Assembly (NCBI GenBank): GCA_003952965.2
Contig: CM025850.1
Location: forward strand, 2,059,594 to 2,123,593
Reading direction: 5' to 3'
From: Morella rubra
Taxonomy: Eukaryota; Streptophyta; Magnoliopsida; Fagales; Myricaceae
DNA length: 64,000 bases
A program made the translations under genes and the position numbers. Positions within the stretch are counted from its first letter, which is position 1, and the number at the start of each line of letters is the position of its first letter. The notes under the pieces are model-generated. The model was given only the letters and a program-made list of their open reading frames with translations. It was not told the origin of the DNA and made no database searches. Shown piece by piece: positions 33,690 through 46,912 of this stretch.

Positions 33690-34150
33690 CTCCGATGGAA
33701 TCGAAGACAGCTTTGGGGAAAATAGCTAAGGTTCGAGTGATTTAGAAAAAATGGGCACAATTCGAGTAATTTGGGGAAATGTCCGCGAGGGTTCGAGTGA
33801 AAGGGGATGGAAAGTTAGCAGGATTTGGGGATCGAAGGTGTTCGGGGAACATACAACTGTTTTCGAAAGCTGTTTATTTTCATTTTTTACTAGCGTGGCA
33901 AGGGTATTTTTGGCATGAGTTTTGGGACATTAGACCAGTCACTAAATTTAAAACTTGTCCTCTTTTTATTGGTTATGACGGGAAATTTTTTGACGGCTCA
34001 GCAAATTCTGTTAGTTTGTAGACGAATCATGGACGAAGGGGTATTTTTAGGAAAGGTAAATCACCATAGGGGCAGCGGGAAAACAAAATGAACCCTAGGG
34101 ATATATCCAGGAAAAGTCTATACCACAGGGGCACGCGTAATATTTTAGCC
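33690..34150 (-). repeat. MULE right terminal inverted repeat
   Basis: It is the complement of 25531-26010, closing with TATTTTAGCC at 34150 and the TAGAAATTT duplication after it. The 81-residue frame at 33779-34021 is a by-product of the repeat. Confidence 0.85.
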
Positions 34151-34440
34151 TAGAAATTTCGATGTAAATCTCCTTTTGTCCTTTGGATATACATTCAGCA
34201 TTGAGTTTACACACTCGCCTTTAATGGTGGGTGTTTATCTCAATGTTGTAGGCGTGTATTTGGGGATTGAGGGGAAATACTATCAAATTTCTAAAGCGTC
34301 GATCACAATGGTTTGGTCAATTACGTGCAGTACGTGATATTGTAAACTTGAATGGGATAGGACCTATCACCCGAGAAAATTGGAGTTGAGTGTGAATGTC
34401 ATCATTGTTTGCATTATTGTTTCGTCTTTGAAGGAATAAT

Positions 34441-37400
34441 ATGGATAAGAGTTGGATTTATGAGGCTAATAGACTCAAAAGTGTGAAGTATAGTGATAGT
34501 GTTCGAAATTTTATGAGTGTTGCCCGTAGTTATGCATATAAGTCTTGGACTGATAAGATGTCCATGTAAGATATGTAAGAATGTGTTGTTCAAATGTGTA
34601 GACAAGATGAAGGATCATTTATTCATTATTGGGTTTGACCAGAGTTACACTCATTGGGTATTTCACAAAGATTCAATTTCAGAAGTTTCTAACTCTGTAG
34701 TGAGTTTAGAACCAGAATCGAACTGTGAGTATTCTGAGGGAAACATAAATGATGATATGAGAAATATGTTAGAAGATTTTGAGGCGAGAGCAGGGGTTAA
34801 TGGGAATGCTGGTCAAAATATGCTGGGTCCTAAAACAATCAAGGTAGGATATGGAGACAGGTTTTCAACGTATATCAAGTTGTGGGTGGATGCTAAGCAA
34901 GAGTTGTATCCCGGATGTAAGAAGTACTCGAAGTTGTCATTCGTTGTTAGGTTACTTCATGTCAAGTCGGAGAATAATTTGACTGTAAAGGGGTTTGAAG
35001 ATGTATTGGACTTGATAAAAGATGCGCTGCTGGAGAGGGAGGCACTTCCTAAATCTTATTATGAAGCGAAAAACTTAAGAAAGAATTTAGGATTTAGCTA
35101 CGATAACATATATGTGTGCTTAAATGACTGTGTACTATTTTGAAAGGAGCACAACGAGTTACAAGAGTGTTTGGTGTATGGGGATCAAGGTGAAGTACAG
35201 TCAGAATAGCAAACAACAACGGATATGCGGTGACAATAAGAGAAGCGTGTGGTTGAAGATGGGGTGATGAGGCATCCTGCAGACTCTAGGTATGGAAAAA
35301 CCTCGATAAGAATTATGAATGGTTTGGTCGGGAATCTCAAAACGTCCAGTTGGGTTTGCATTTGATGGGTTCAATCTGATTGGCAACTTGAGCTTATCGT
35401 ACAGTATATGGCCAGTGGTACTAATTCCATACAATATGCCGCCATGAAAATGTATGAAGGATTAAAGTTTCATCCTCTCATTGCTTATTTTGGATCCAAG
35501 AAGTTTCGAGAATGATATTGACGTCTACTTGTAGCCATTGATAGATGAGTTGAAGGACTTGTGGGAAAATGGAGTGCAGATGTACGACGTGGCTGTGTCA
35601 AGTTCATTCAAGTTACATGTTGTTTTGCTTTGGACAATAAATGACTTCCCGGCTTATGGTAATCTCTCAAGGTTAGAGTACGAAAGGACGGTTAGCATGC
35701 CCTAATTGCAATGCAAACACAACGTCATTTTGGTTGAAACATGGGGGCAAACATTGTTTTTTGGGACATCGCCGGTATTTGCCCGCGACGCATAGGTGGA
35801 GGCATGATGTCGACATATTTGATGGGAAAAAGAGTTTAGAGCAGTGCCTGAAGAAGTCACTGGAGAGGAGATACTTCAACAACTTGAATCGGTACCGTTA
35901 TGTTCGTTTGGGAAGACTCAGAAGAAGAGAAAACGGGCTGAAAATTGAGTTAAGTTGGACGAAGTGCAGCATATTCTTTGAGTTGCCGTACTGGTCAGAT
36001 TTGAAACTTTGACATAATTTGGACGTCATGCACATAGAGAAGAATATTTGTGACAATGTGTTGGAACTTTGATGAACGTCGATGGTAAGACGAAGGACAA
36101 TTCTAGTGCTCGAGGGACTTGGCATTAATGGGCATTAAAAAGGACTTGCATTTGCAAGTTCGGGGTTAGCACGAGGTGATGCCTCAAGCATCTTTTACTT
36201 TAACGAAAGGATGAACGTAAGAAGTGTTGTGAATGGCTGAAAGGTGTTAAGTTTCCCTATGGATATGCCTCTAACATATCCCGATGCGTGAATATAAAAT
36301 GAAGGGAAATAATGGTATGAAGAGTCACGACTTACATGTCTTGTTGTAGTGACTGTTACCGGCAATGATACATGGGTTGTTAGGCCTGAAGTGTGTACAG
36401 CGTTGACTGAGTTGAGTTATTCTTCAAAGACTTGTGCTTGAGAACAAAACGTTTAAATGTTGTGGACCAGTTAGAGAAGGACATCGAAATGATTCTTTAC
36501 AAGTTGGAACATTTATTCCCTCCATCATTTTTTACTATTATGGTTCATTTAGCTATTCATTTACCTCAAGAAGTGAAACTTGGGGTCCAATTCAATATCG
36601 ATGGATGTATCCAATGGAGAGGTATATGGGGAAGATGAAGCGTTTCATTAAGAACAGGGCACGATCTGAGGGCTCCATAGCATAGAATTATGTGTTAAAT
36701 GAATGTTCAAATTTGAATCTTAGTACGGTTGAGACGAGATTCAATAGAAAAGACCAGAATTATGCCGACATGGATGATCGAAGTTGTCATCTTTCTGTAT
36801 TTACTCAAAGTGTTCGCCGCTGGGAGCTGGTAGGGGTCAAGATTTGAATAGAAAGGAATTTACAAAAGCATAGTGGTATGTACTCAACAACTGTTCAGAA
36901 ATCAGCCAACATATAGAGTAAGCACTTTTAAGAATATTTGCTCATTTAAACACTTATCAGTTCATTATATTTTAATTTGTTATAAAATATCTTATTTTTT
37001 TAGCGAGCACTTGGAAGAGATGAGAGACAATCACCAATAAATGTTGATAGGAGGCACGAAGAAGGATTTCCGTTATGGTTTAGAAATGGTATTATTTTTT
37101 TTATCTCTATTATATGTTAAATTTTATTGATTTTTATTTTTAATTAACACGTGTTTATTATTTAGATTCAAACTATGCACAATGAAAATTTGGCTTGGTG
37201 TCGGATGATTTGTATGCATTAGCATCCGGTCCGGATCAACGGACATTTTGTTATTCTGGGTGTGTAGTGAATGAAGTTAGGTTTCACACGGTCTTTGTGA
37301 ACAGTTTCGTAACACTCAGAATAGTGGTGTGGTTGTTCCGGGGGACCATGATGGGGAAGATGTTGATTTTTATGGCCAAGTCGTGGATATTTACATATTG

Positions 37401-37899
37401 CGTTATTACGGAGAATTTAGTTTATTTACTCAAATGTGACTGGTTTGACTTGAGTACTCAAAACTTAGGTCTTGATAAAAGTGGTCGGTTTGTTAGTATT
37501 AACACATCCTGAAAGTGGTACAAAGATGACCCGTTCGTGCTAGCTCTCAAGGAATCAAGTGTTTTATATCGATGATATGAAGTTGGGCGGTCACTAGAAG
37601 ATTGTTCAAAAGATTACCCTAGAAACACGTATGATATTCCACCTATTGAGGAGGAAGCTAGTGAAGATGGAGAAGGACTGTCGAACCATGAAGCATACCA
37701 GGAGAATGAGTCTATTGAGCTTTTTGTGGACTTTAGCTCCTTTGACATGATCCCGTTGACTAGAAATGACGTTGAGGCTTATGTGCCGGTAACCGATAAG
37801 AGTGGTCCACAACAACGTGAAATAGAAGGAAGCGATGATTCCTCAGAATCGTTCAGTGAAGATTGTAGTGATTCTGAAGAATATGACTCCGAGGACTAA
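34441..37899 (+). pseudogene. CACTA transposase, TNP2 type, near-complete but broken
   Basis: It starts at ATG 34441 (MDKSWIYEANRLKS), the usual start of this family, then after a frameshift near 34540 CPCKICKNVLF and HLFIIGFDQSYTHWVFH (transposase-associated domain). 34740-35143 is a linker rich in F/E/L. From 35140 the tnp2 catalytic region can be followed across three frames: RHPADSR, then ASGTNSIQY-type text, PLIDELKDLWENG, WTINDFPAYGNLS, KHGGKHCFLGHRRYLP (35734-35790), and a CHAHREEY-like MHIEKNICDNV near 36030. DUF4218 lies at 36430-36690 and DUF4216 at 37190-37560 (CDWFDLSTQNLGLDKSGRF). The acidic tail DSEEYDSED stops at 37897-37899. At least eight frameshifts or stops. It is the third-best preserved gene of the window and the main transposase of the 32-kb element. 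Confidence 0.85.
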
Positions 37900-37984
37900 A
37901 GTAACTTTATCGTTTCAATTTACTTTGCATTTCTATTTTATATTCATTTTGAGTAACGTAATTCATTGTGTTTTTTTTCTCTAA

Positions 37985-39618
37985 TATTGATTTATTTGGT
38001 CACAGGACGACGTCATGCCAGCGGGAGGAAAATGTCTTCGGTGCGATTCATCAGTTCGAGCTAAGAGTACTCCTGGTACACTAGCAGTGTCGGGTCCTTC
38101 ACTTAGAGATAGGCAAAATTACCGTCTCCTAACACAGCCAGTCTAGTAGGCACCCAAAGTAGTTGTGCGTGTAAGTATCTTACCCTGTCAATCTTGATTA
38201 AATATTATGACTTTTAAATTTTTATGCTTAACTGAATTTTAAATTTATTGTTCTTCATTTGTAGCAACGTCCGGAATCAGACACGTTCGGGGTAGTACAC
38301 GTGGGATTGCATTACTCAAGGCTCGTACCGGAGGAAAACTGACTGTCCATATCCCTGATGGACGTACGGTGGTGATGACATGGCATCCTCAATGCTCTTA
38401 AGTCATATTGGTGCGCTCGTTCGACAACATGTCCCATTTGAGACGAGTAAGTGGAAGGAGGTCCCGATGAGGTTAAATCATACGTGATGAACCGAGTGTT
38501 GGTAAGTATAATTTATTAAATTTTAATTGTTGAAACTTTTATACATACTAACTGTTATATATGTTAAGGATGACTTCCAACTAGATTATGACCGAGCTGA
38601 GGATCGCATCACTGTGACGTCTACGATGAACACACCGTATAGGACGCATAGAAATAGAATGTTCCAGCATTACTTAGTGTTCAATTCCAAAGAAGAGGCG
38701 TTAGAGCACCCGTATATCGAGATGAACAAGGAAGAATGGACTCGTGTTGTGATTTATTCGCAAGTGAGGAATTTCAGTTAAAAATTTTTATTCCGTCCTG
38801 AACATTTATTTTATTTTATTATTAATTGTGGTAACAACTGTAAATGTACAATGCAGAGGAGGAGTGCAATCAACAAAAAGAATAGAGCTAAGCTAAAGAT
38901 TGTACACACATCGGGAGCGAGGTCCTTCCAACGCACGAGAGCGTTGTTAGTAAGTAATAAATTTAATTTTTTTAGATATTATTTAAATAAATGACTTAGG
39001 TATTTTAATATGCACGTTTTATATTTCTTTTGGTATACAGAAAAATCCAGAATCTGATGAGATTAATCTTGCGTTGCTGTATAAAAAAAACACATACTAA
39101 TAAGGATGGCATGTGGACATCAGAAGATGCACGAAAAAATTTTGTAAGTTGTAACATTAGATTTAATGATGCATTCGTATCTCTTATGTTTCATATGTGC
39201 TAACTTTTATCTTCTTTTCTAATTTTGTAGGAAAAAATGGAGGCCATGCAATTGTAGCATGAGTCAGAGGGAAAGTTCATACACAAAGTGGAGATTTTCG
39301 CTGAGGTGTTAGGGACGAAAGAGGGTTACGTGCAAGGTTTAGGCCGTTCAGTATGGTCTATTGATCATCTTCATCAGCATCGTCCGTTGATTTGTTCCGG
39401 AGATTGGAGGAGGCCAGATTAGAGATTGAGAAGATGAGGCTAGACAGATGGAATATGAAGTGCTTCTGGTCAAACAGTCAGATATGGAGCAGATAATGCG
39501 AAAGCATTAGCAAATGATGGAGGAGCTGGAGCAGAAGAAAGACGAAGAGCTGATGCAGATGATGTAGGAGCAACAATGGAAGAAAGATGAAGAGCATCAG
39601 AGGATGATGCAAGAGCAG
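37985..39618 (+). pseudogene. CACTA second gene (Transposase_24 / Ptta type), broken
   Basis: It begins 90 bp after the TNP2 stop. Exon pieces: GGRKMSSVRFISS and a Ser/Pro-rich stretch (38010-38170); TRGIALLKARTGGKLTVHIP (38300-38360); LDYDRAEDRITVTSTMNTPY (38580-38640); NKEEWTRV (38720-38760); a KNRAKLKIVHTSGARSFQ segment (38876-38930); NLALLYKK (39065-39090); and a coiled-coil-like segment EARLEIEKMRL after 39410. AT-rich introns with GTAAGT donors separate them. LTR A2 interrupts the gene at 39619, after GCAAGAGCAG. Its order matches 4130-5740 and 43095-44706. Confidence 0.75.
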
Positions 39619-41870
39619 TGTCATACCCTGAGCTTTTAGCATAACATGCATGTTGTTTGCTTTTGATTAGTAGTGCATTAAGGGGTACTTAGTGACTAAG
39701 TGAGATTATTAGTACTTGATGAATTAAGTTCAAAACCTTGATTATGACATGATTTAGTGAGACTTGGAGTTCGAGTGCAACTAGGTCGTTGTTCATAATG
39801 TTGAGAAGCTTGTATTTGATCAATTTAATTTTTTAAGCTAGTAGGACGTTTTTGTCTCAAAAACAGAACTACATGATTTTTATTCTTTTAATATGTTGGG
39901 AGATTATCCACGAGTTTATGGTTTAAATTTGGAGACCTTTTATTTTTTGGAAGCAAGTAGGCCAATTAATCGGAAGCAATTAGGTTGATTTGCGATCAGC
40001 GGTAGATTAGTAAAGCGATTAGCAAAACTTAGCTATTAAAATGAGAAATTCGGCTGCCCTAGAGAGTGACACCTATGAGGTCTAGATAGCATGATGAATC
40101 AAAGCTAGAAGCATGACAAATCGAAGCTAGCAAACATGACCAAAAAGGCTAGGACCTAGGCAGCTCGAGGTGTCGATGACCGGTGGACCTAAGCGGCGAC
40201 TCACCAAAGCTATAGTGTAAAATTCGGCCATAGGTATGCTCAGCAGCTGCTTAGGGTGGTTGGGTGTTGTCGCACTGTCGATGTAGCCTTTTGAGTCACT
40301 GAAGGTAGCCTAGACACGTGTCGCGATGTGATAAACCAAGCTTGCCTATAAATAGGGGGTGGTCAGCCATTTACACTTACACTAGGTCCTTTGATAATTG
40401 TGAGTTAAACGTGAGATTAGTAGTGAAGTGAAGTAGAAGGAAGAAGGAAGGAATCGCTTAAAAGAAGTTTAGCAAAGATCAAGCTCGCTTAGAGGTAAAG
40501 TTTAGTTGGTTATCTTTGATTTCGATTCAAGTTTTCAAGATGATTATTATGAATCTCTTGTCTTTATTATTCTAGCATCTCTTGATGTTATTAGTGTTTT
40601 TCTATTCTTCCTATTGTTCTTGATGTTCTTCGTGTTCTTGACGAAGAACAAGCTCGTCCTTTCAAAAAAGTATCATTTTCAAAGTTCGATTCGTTTTCAA
40701 GTTGTTTTTCAACTTTGATCTGTTTCTTTTCAAAATTTCTTCCAAAAGTTATTTTTCAAAGCTTGAACATATTTCTTTCCTTCTGATTTCAATACTTTTA
40801 TGTCAAAATTGATATTTTCTACGTGGTGATTAAGCCGATTTTTAACCGAGAAATCAAAGTGTTGTTTTTGCCTTCACAACACTTTCCTTTGAGAAATGTT
40901 TTATAATGTTGATGATGGAAACGAGTTAAGGTGTTGCATATCATAAATGAGATGTATGGGCGTTGATATGAGACATGCATACTTAACTTGTATGTGGAAA
41001 GGAATATTTTAATGTTCAAGTATGGTTAAGGTGTTGCATATCATGAATGATATGTATGGGCATTGACATGAGACATGCATACTTAACATAATATTGTAAA
41101 GACGTGACAGTACTGTGCACAAGAGGATGTGTTCACTTGTGACATTCTAGCCTCTCCATCGTACGTGGAAAGATCCTTTGTTAGGATAACTCACTCTGGG
41201 AGTTTGAGGCCGTATTGTACTCTGGAGTACTGCTGCAAAATACGGAAGGTTACTTGTAACCCGTCACTCTGGCCAAGTGATTCACTCTAGGAGTGAGAGT
41301 AGTGGTGAATGAGAATGAAAAAAGGAAAAGATCATTTTTGAGAAAACTAAGTCTTTTCATTTACTTTCTTATTCTCTTGAGATTTTATTTTTGAACAGGT
41401 TTCTTCAATATCTTTTATTGTTTCTGCTATTCTATTGTACTAACCGCTGGCTTTATTGAGTCATTTGGACTCACCGTTGTTTGTTAAATATTTTCTTTAG
41501 TAGATGTCTGAGGTTTATTTGGGGAGTTCACCAAGGCTATTCAACATGGTTTTGTCACTCTAGAGTTGACTTTCTGTGTTTATGTCACAGGTGACCTAGA
41601 TGTCCTGATAGAGGGACGAGGACATAGGTGATCACTCCACACTCAAATAACTATATTAATATCTCGGACTTGGAGGACACTGACGACGAAGATTAGAAAT
41701 CTTCGATTTATGTTTTCTTAGTTTCTTCCACTGTAGTTTTCGTGCTAGTATGTACGTTATAGAAAGTTGGTCCTCTTTTGTAATACCTCGGTATTAATAA
41801 AAGGTCCTTCGTGTGTTTTGCTTAATATCTTGTTGCTTTTTCAATCTTCCCATAAGCTATAACCCCAGCA
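39619..41870 (+). mobile_element. LTR A2
   Basis: It begins TGTCATACCC inside the CACTA gene. It matches A1 through TATA box (40347), short ORF (41514), AATAAA (41796) and CCATAAGCTATAACC. There is no gag-pol, so it is a solo LTR or fragment. The 3' edge lies just before the start of LTR B1 at 41875; no clear 5-bp duplication. Confidence 0.7.
41514..41696 (+). pseudogene. LTR small acidic ORF, A2 copy, frameshifted
   Basis: It is collinear with 14783-14977 from MSEVY to the DDED-stop end. Small base losses near 41522 and 41632 shift the frame. The core VTGDLDVLIEG is still readable, and the acidic end is unchanged. Confidence 0.6.
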
Positions 41871-41874
41871 TTAT

Positions 41875-42327
41875 TGTGAAACCCCGACCTTATTTCTATC
41901 ATTGTAAAGAATTATGACTCCTAAGTGTGTATTGCTCTAATTATTATTATTACTCTAATTTTTGAGAGAGGCATGTATGGGGAGATTAATCTAAAGTTAT
42001 GTCTAGGTGGAATTTTCCCCTAGCGTTTTTATGAGTTTTAAGCTAGGATTTAAATGTTATATTATTTGCAATTGTTAAAATTTGAGTAATTGAGATTAAT
42101 TAGGCTAATTATTTTAATTAATGGAATATGTCCCTAAGTTACAATATTTGGAAGAATTTAATTAGGGCTTTAACCTTGAAAATGTGTGAGACTTAGAATT
42201 TAAAATGGGAAGGCATGATTGGGGTAATTTATATGGTAGCTGAAATAAAAAAAAAAAAAAAAGAAAGAAAGAAAAGTGAAAGAGGAGGGAAATCACGTGA
42301 AGGAGGGAAAGAAAGGGGGGGCAGCCT
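41875..42327 (+). mobile_element. LTR B1, first 450 bp only
   Basis: It begins TGTGAAACCCCGACC and matches the start of LTR B2 (46913). It is cut at GGGGGGGCAGCCT by the tandem duplication join, so this is one edge of that duplication rather than an independent insertion. Confidence 0.75.
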
Positions 42328-42342
42328 ATAATGTCCCGATGA

Positions 42343-44706
42343 TGTCCGGATCAACGGACATTTTGTTATTCTGGGTGTGTAAATGAAGTAGGTTTCACAC
42401 GGTCCTTCGTGAACAATTTCATAACACTCAGAATAGTGGTGTGGTTGTTCCGGGGGACCATGCTGGGGAAGATGTTGATTTTTATGGCCAAGTCGTGGAG
42501 ATTTACACGTTGCGTTATTTGCGGAAATTTAGTTTATTTATCAAATGTGACTGGTTTGACTTGAGTACTCAAAACTTAGGTCTTGATAAAAGTGGTCGTT
42601 TGTTAGTATTAACACATCCGAAAGTGGTACAAAGATGACCCGTTCGTGCTAGCATCTCAAGGGAATCAAGTGTTTTATATCGATGATATGAAGTTGGGCG
42701 GTCACTGAAGATTGTTCAAAAGATTACCCTAGAAAACGTATGATATTCCACCTATTGAGGAGGAAGCTAGTGAAGATGGAGAAGGACCGTCGAACCATGA
42801 AGCATACCAGGAGAATGAGTCTATTGAGCTTTTTGTGGACTTTAGCTCATTTGACATGATCCCATTGACTAGAAATGACGTTGAGGCTTATGTGCCGGTA
42901 ACCGATAAGAGTGGTCCACAACAACGTGAAATAGAAGGAAGCGATGATTCCTCGGAATCGTTCATTGAAGATTGTAGTGATTCTGAAGAATATGACTCCG
43001 AGGACTAACTTTATCGTTTCAATTTACTTTGCGTTTCTATTTTAATTCATTTTGAGTAACATAATTCATTGTGTTTTTTTTCTCTAATATTGATTTATTT
43101 GGTCACAGGACGACGTCATGCAGCGGGAGGAAAACGTCTTCGGTGAGATTCATCAGTTCGAGCTGAGAGTACTCCTTGTACACTAGCAGTTCGGGTCCTT
43201 CGCTTAGAGATAGGCACGAATTACCGTCCCTACCACAGCCAGTCCAGTAGGCACCCAAAGTAGTTGTGCGTGTAAGTATCTTACCCTTCAATCTTGATTA
43301 AATATTATGACTTTTAAATTTATATGCTTAACTAATTTTAAATTTATTGTTCTTCATTTGTAGCAACATCCGGAATCAACACGTTAAGGGGTAGTACACG
43401 TGGGATTGCATTACTCAAGGCTTGTGGAGGAAAGCTGACTGTCCATATCCCTGATGGACGTACGGTGGTGATGACATGGCATCCTCAATGCTCTTAAGTC
43501 ATATTGGTGCGCTCGTTCGACAACATGTCCCATTTGAGACGAGTAAGTGGAAGGAGGTCCCCGATCAGGTTAAATCATACGTGATGAACCGAGTGTTGGT
43601 AAGTATAATTTATTAAATTTTAATTGTGGAAAATTTTATACATACTAACTGTTATATATGTTAAGGATGACTTCCAACTAGATTATGACCGACCCGAGGA
43701 TCGCATACTGTGACGTCTACGATGAACACAGCGTACAGGACGCATAGAAATAGAATGTTCCAGCATTACTTGGTGTTCAATTCCAAAGAAGAGGCGTTAG
43801 AGCACCCGTATATGAGATGAACAAGGAAGAATGGACTCGTGTCTGTGATTTATTCGCGAGTGAGGAATTTCAAGTTAAAAATTTTTATTCCATCCTGAAC
43901 ATTTATTTTATTTTATTATTAATTGTGGTAACAACTGTAAATGTACAATGCAGAGGAGGAGTGCAATCAACAAAAAGAATAGAGCTAAGCTAAAGATTAT
44001 ACACACATCGGGAGCGAGGTCCTTCCAACGCACGAGAGCGTTGTTAGTAAGTAATAAATTTACATTTTTATTAGATATTATTTAAATAAATGACTTAGGT
44101 ATTTTAATATGCACGTTTTATATTTCTTTTGGTGTACAGAAAAATCCAGAATCTGATGAGATTAATCTTGCGTTGCTGTATAAAAAAACACATACTAATA
44201 AGATGGCATGTGGACATCAGAAGATGCACAAGAAAATTTTGTAAGTTGTAATGTTAGATTTAATGATGCATTTGTTATCTTTATGTTTCATATGTGCTAA
44301 TTTTATCTTCTTTTCTAATTTTGTAGGAAAAATGGAGGCTGCAATTGCAGCACGAGTCAGAGGGAAAGTCATACAAAGTGGAGATTTCACTGAGTATTGG
44401 GGACGAAAGCGGGTTACGTGCGAGGTTTAGGCCGTTCAGTATGGTCTATTGGATCATCTTCATCAGCATCGTCCGTTGATTTGTCCCGGAGATTGGAGGA
44501 GGCCAGATTAGAGATTGAGGAGATGAGGGCTAGACAGATGGAATATGAAGTGCTTCTGGCCAAACAGTCAGATATGGAGCAGACGATGCGAAAGCATTAC
44601 AGATGATGGAGGAGCTGGAGCAGAAGAAAGACGAAGAGCTGATGCAGATGATGTAGGAGCACAATGGAAGAAAGATGAAGAGCATCAGAGGATGATGCAA
44701 GAGCAG
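42343..44706 (+). pseudogene. Duplicated 3' part of CACTA genes (TNP2 end and Transposase_24 gene)
   Basis: This is the second unit of the tandem duplication. 42343-43008 is the TNP2 end (VDFYGQVVEIYTLRY, CDWFDLSTQNLGLDKSGR, then the DSEEYDSED tail, stop 43006-43008). 43095-44706 is the Transposase_24-type gene, ending in the helical GRSVWSIGSSSSASS and RRLEEARLEIEEMRARQMEY region (44397-44606). Here the last exon frame is better kept than in unit 1, which has lost bases in it. Other exons have extra single-base losses. LTR A3 interrupts at 44707 at exactly the same base as A2, as expected for copied rather than separate insertions. Confidence 0.75.
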
Positions 44707-46912
44707 TGTCATACCCTGAGCTTTTAGCATAACATGCATTTTGTTTGCTTTTGATTAGTAGTGCATTAAGGGGTACTTAGTGACTAAGAGAGATTATTAG
44801 TACTTGATGAATTAAGTTCAAAACCTTGATTATGACATGATTTAGTGAGATTGGAGTTCGAGTGCAACTAGGTCGTTGTTCATAATGTTGAGAAGCGTTT
44901 TGATCAATTTAATTTTTTAAGCTAGTAGAACGTTTTTGTCTCAAAAACAGAACTACATGATTTTTATTCTTTTAATATGTTGGGAGATTATCCACGAGTT
45001 TATGGTTTAAATTTGGAGACTTTTATTTTTTGGAAGCAAGTAGGAATTAATTTAGGTTGATTTGCGATCAGCGGTAGATTAGTAAACGATTAGCAAAACT
45101 TAGCATTAAAATGGAAATTTCAGCTGCTCTAGAGAGTGACACCTATGAGGTCTAGATAGCATGATGAATCAAAGCTAGAAGCATGACAAATCGAGCTAGT
45201 GACAAAAAGGCTAGGACCTAGGTAGCAGGTGTCGACACCGGTGGACCTAAGCGGCGACTCACCAAAGCTATAGTGTAAAATTCGGCCATAGGTATGCTCA
45301 GCAGCTGCTTGGGTGGTTGGGTGTTGTTGCACTGTCGATGTAGCCTTTTGAGTCACTGAAGGTAGCCTAGACACGTGTCGCGATGTGATGAACCAAGCTT
45401 GCCTATAAATAGGGGGTGGCCAGCCATTTACACTTACACCATCCTTTGATAATTGTGAGTTAAACGTGAGATTAGTAGTGAAGTGAAGTAGAAGGAAGAA
45501 GGAAGAAATCGCTTAGTGAAGTTTAGCAAGATCAAGCTCGCTTAGAGGTAAAGTTTAGTTGGTTATCTTTGATTTCGAATTCAAGTTTTCAAGATGATTA
45601 TTATGAATCTCTTGTCTTTATTATTCTAGCATCTCTTGATGTTATTAGTTTTTCTATTCTTCCTATTGTTCTTGATGTTCTTCGTGTTCTTGACGAAGAA
45701 CAAGCTCGTCCTTTCGAAAAAATATCATTTTCAAAGTTCGATTCGTTTTCAAGTTGTTTTTCAACTTTGATCCGTTTCTTTTCAAAATTTCTTCCAAAAG
45801 TTATTTTTCAAAGCTTGAACATATTTCTTTCCTTCTGATTTCAATACTTTTATGTCAAAATTGGTATTTTCTACGTGGTGATTAAGCCGATTTTTAACTG
45901 AGAAATCAAAGTGTTGTTTTTGCTTCACAACACTTTCCTTTGAGAAATGTTTTATAATGTTCCGATGATGGAAACGAGTTAAGGTATTGCATATCATAAA
46001 TGAGATATATGGGCGTTGATATGAGACATGCATACTTAACTTGTATGTGGAAAGGAATATTTTAATGTTCAAGTATGGTTAAGGTGTTGCATATCATGAA
46101 TGATATGTATGGGCATTGACATGAGACATGCATACTTAACATAATATTGTGAAAGACGTGACAGTACTGTGCACATGAGGATTGTGTTCACTTGTGACAT
46201 TCTAGCCTCTCCATCGTACTGGAAAGATCCTTTGTTAGGATAACTCACTCTGGGAGTTTGAGGCCGTATTGTACTCTAGGAGTACTGCTGCAAAGATACG
46301 GAGGTTACTTGTAACCCGTCACTCTGGCCATGTGATTCACTCTAGGAGTGAGAGTATGGTGATGAGAATGGAAAAAGGAAAAGATCATTTTTTAAAAAAC
46401 TAGTCTTTTCATTTACTTTCTTATTCTGTTGAGATTTTATTATTGAACGGGTTTCTTCAATATCTTTTATTGTTTCTGCTATTCTATTGTACTAACCGTG
46501 GCTTTATTGAGTCATTTGGACTCACCGTTGTTGTTAAATATCTTTAGCAGATGTCTGAGGTTTATTTGGGAGAGTTCACCAAGGCTATTCAACATGGTTT
46601 TGTCACTCTAGAGTTGACTTTCTGTGTTTATGTCACAGGTGACCTAGATGTCCTGATAGAGGGACGAGGACATAGGTGGATCACTCCACACTCAATAACT
46701 ATGTTAATATCTCGGACTTGGAGGACACTGACGACGAAGATTAGAAATCTTCGTTTTATGTTTTCTTAGTTTCCCGAGTTTTCTTTTTTAGTATGTACGT
46801 TATAGAAAGTTGGTCCTCTTTTGTAATACCTCAGTATTAATAAAAGGTCCTTCGTGTGTTTTGCTTAATCTTGTTGCTTTTTCAATCTTCAAAGCTATAA
46901 CCCCAGCATTAT
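44707..46912 (+). mobile_element. LTR A3
   Basis: Duplicate of A2: TGTCATACCC start, TATA box 45404, short ORF 46551, AATAAA 46839. It is about 2.2 kb against 2.4 kb for A1, mainly through small losses. Confidence 0.7.
46551..46744 (+). pseudogene. LTR small acidic ORF, A3 copy, single-base loss
   Basis: It is open from MSEVYLGEFTKAIQHGF through ELTFCVYVTGDLDVLIEGRG to about residue 48. Then one missing base (194 bp against 195 in A1) shifts the frame away from the DDED tail. Whether the loss is biological or an assembly error cannot be told here. Confidence 0.6.

Larger units (their letters stand above)
25531..34150 (+). mobile_element. Mutator-like element (MULE), 8.6 kb, both ends and TSD present
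   Basis: Both ends start GGCTAAAATATTA (right end as complement) and are flanked by identical 9-bp TAGAAATTT at 25522-25530 and 34151-34159. Long terminal inverted repeats follow. Inside are a plus-strand GRF zinc-finger gene (26020-27614) and a convergent minus-strand MURA-type transposase (28276-31567). It interrupts the CACTA between its accessory gene and TNP2 gene. It looks like a formerly autonomous, two-gene MULE, now with stops in both genes. Confidence 0.92.
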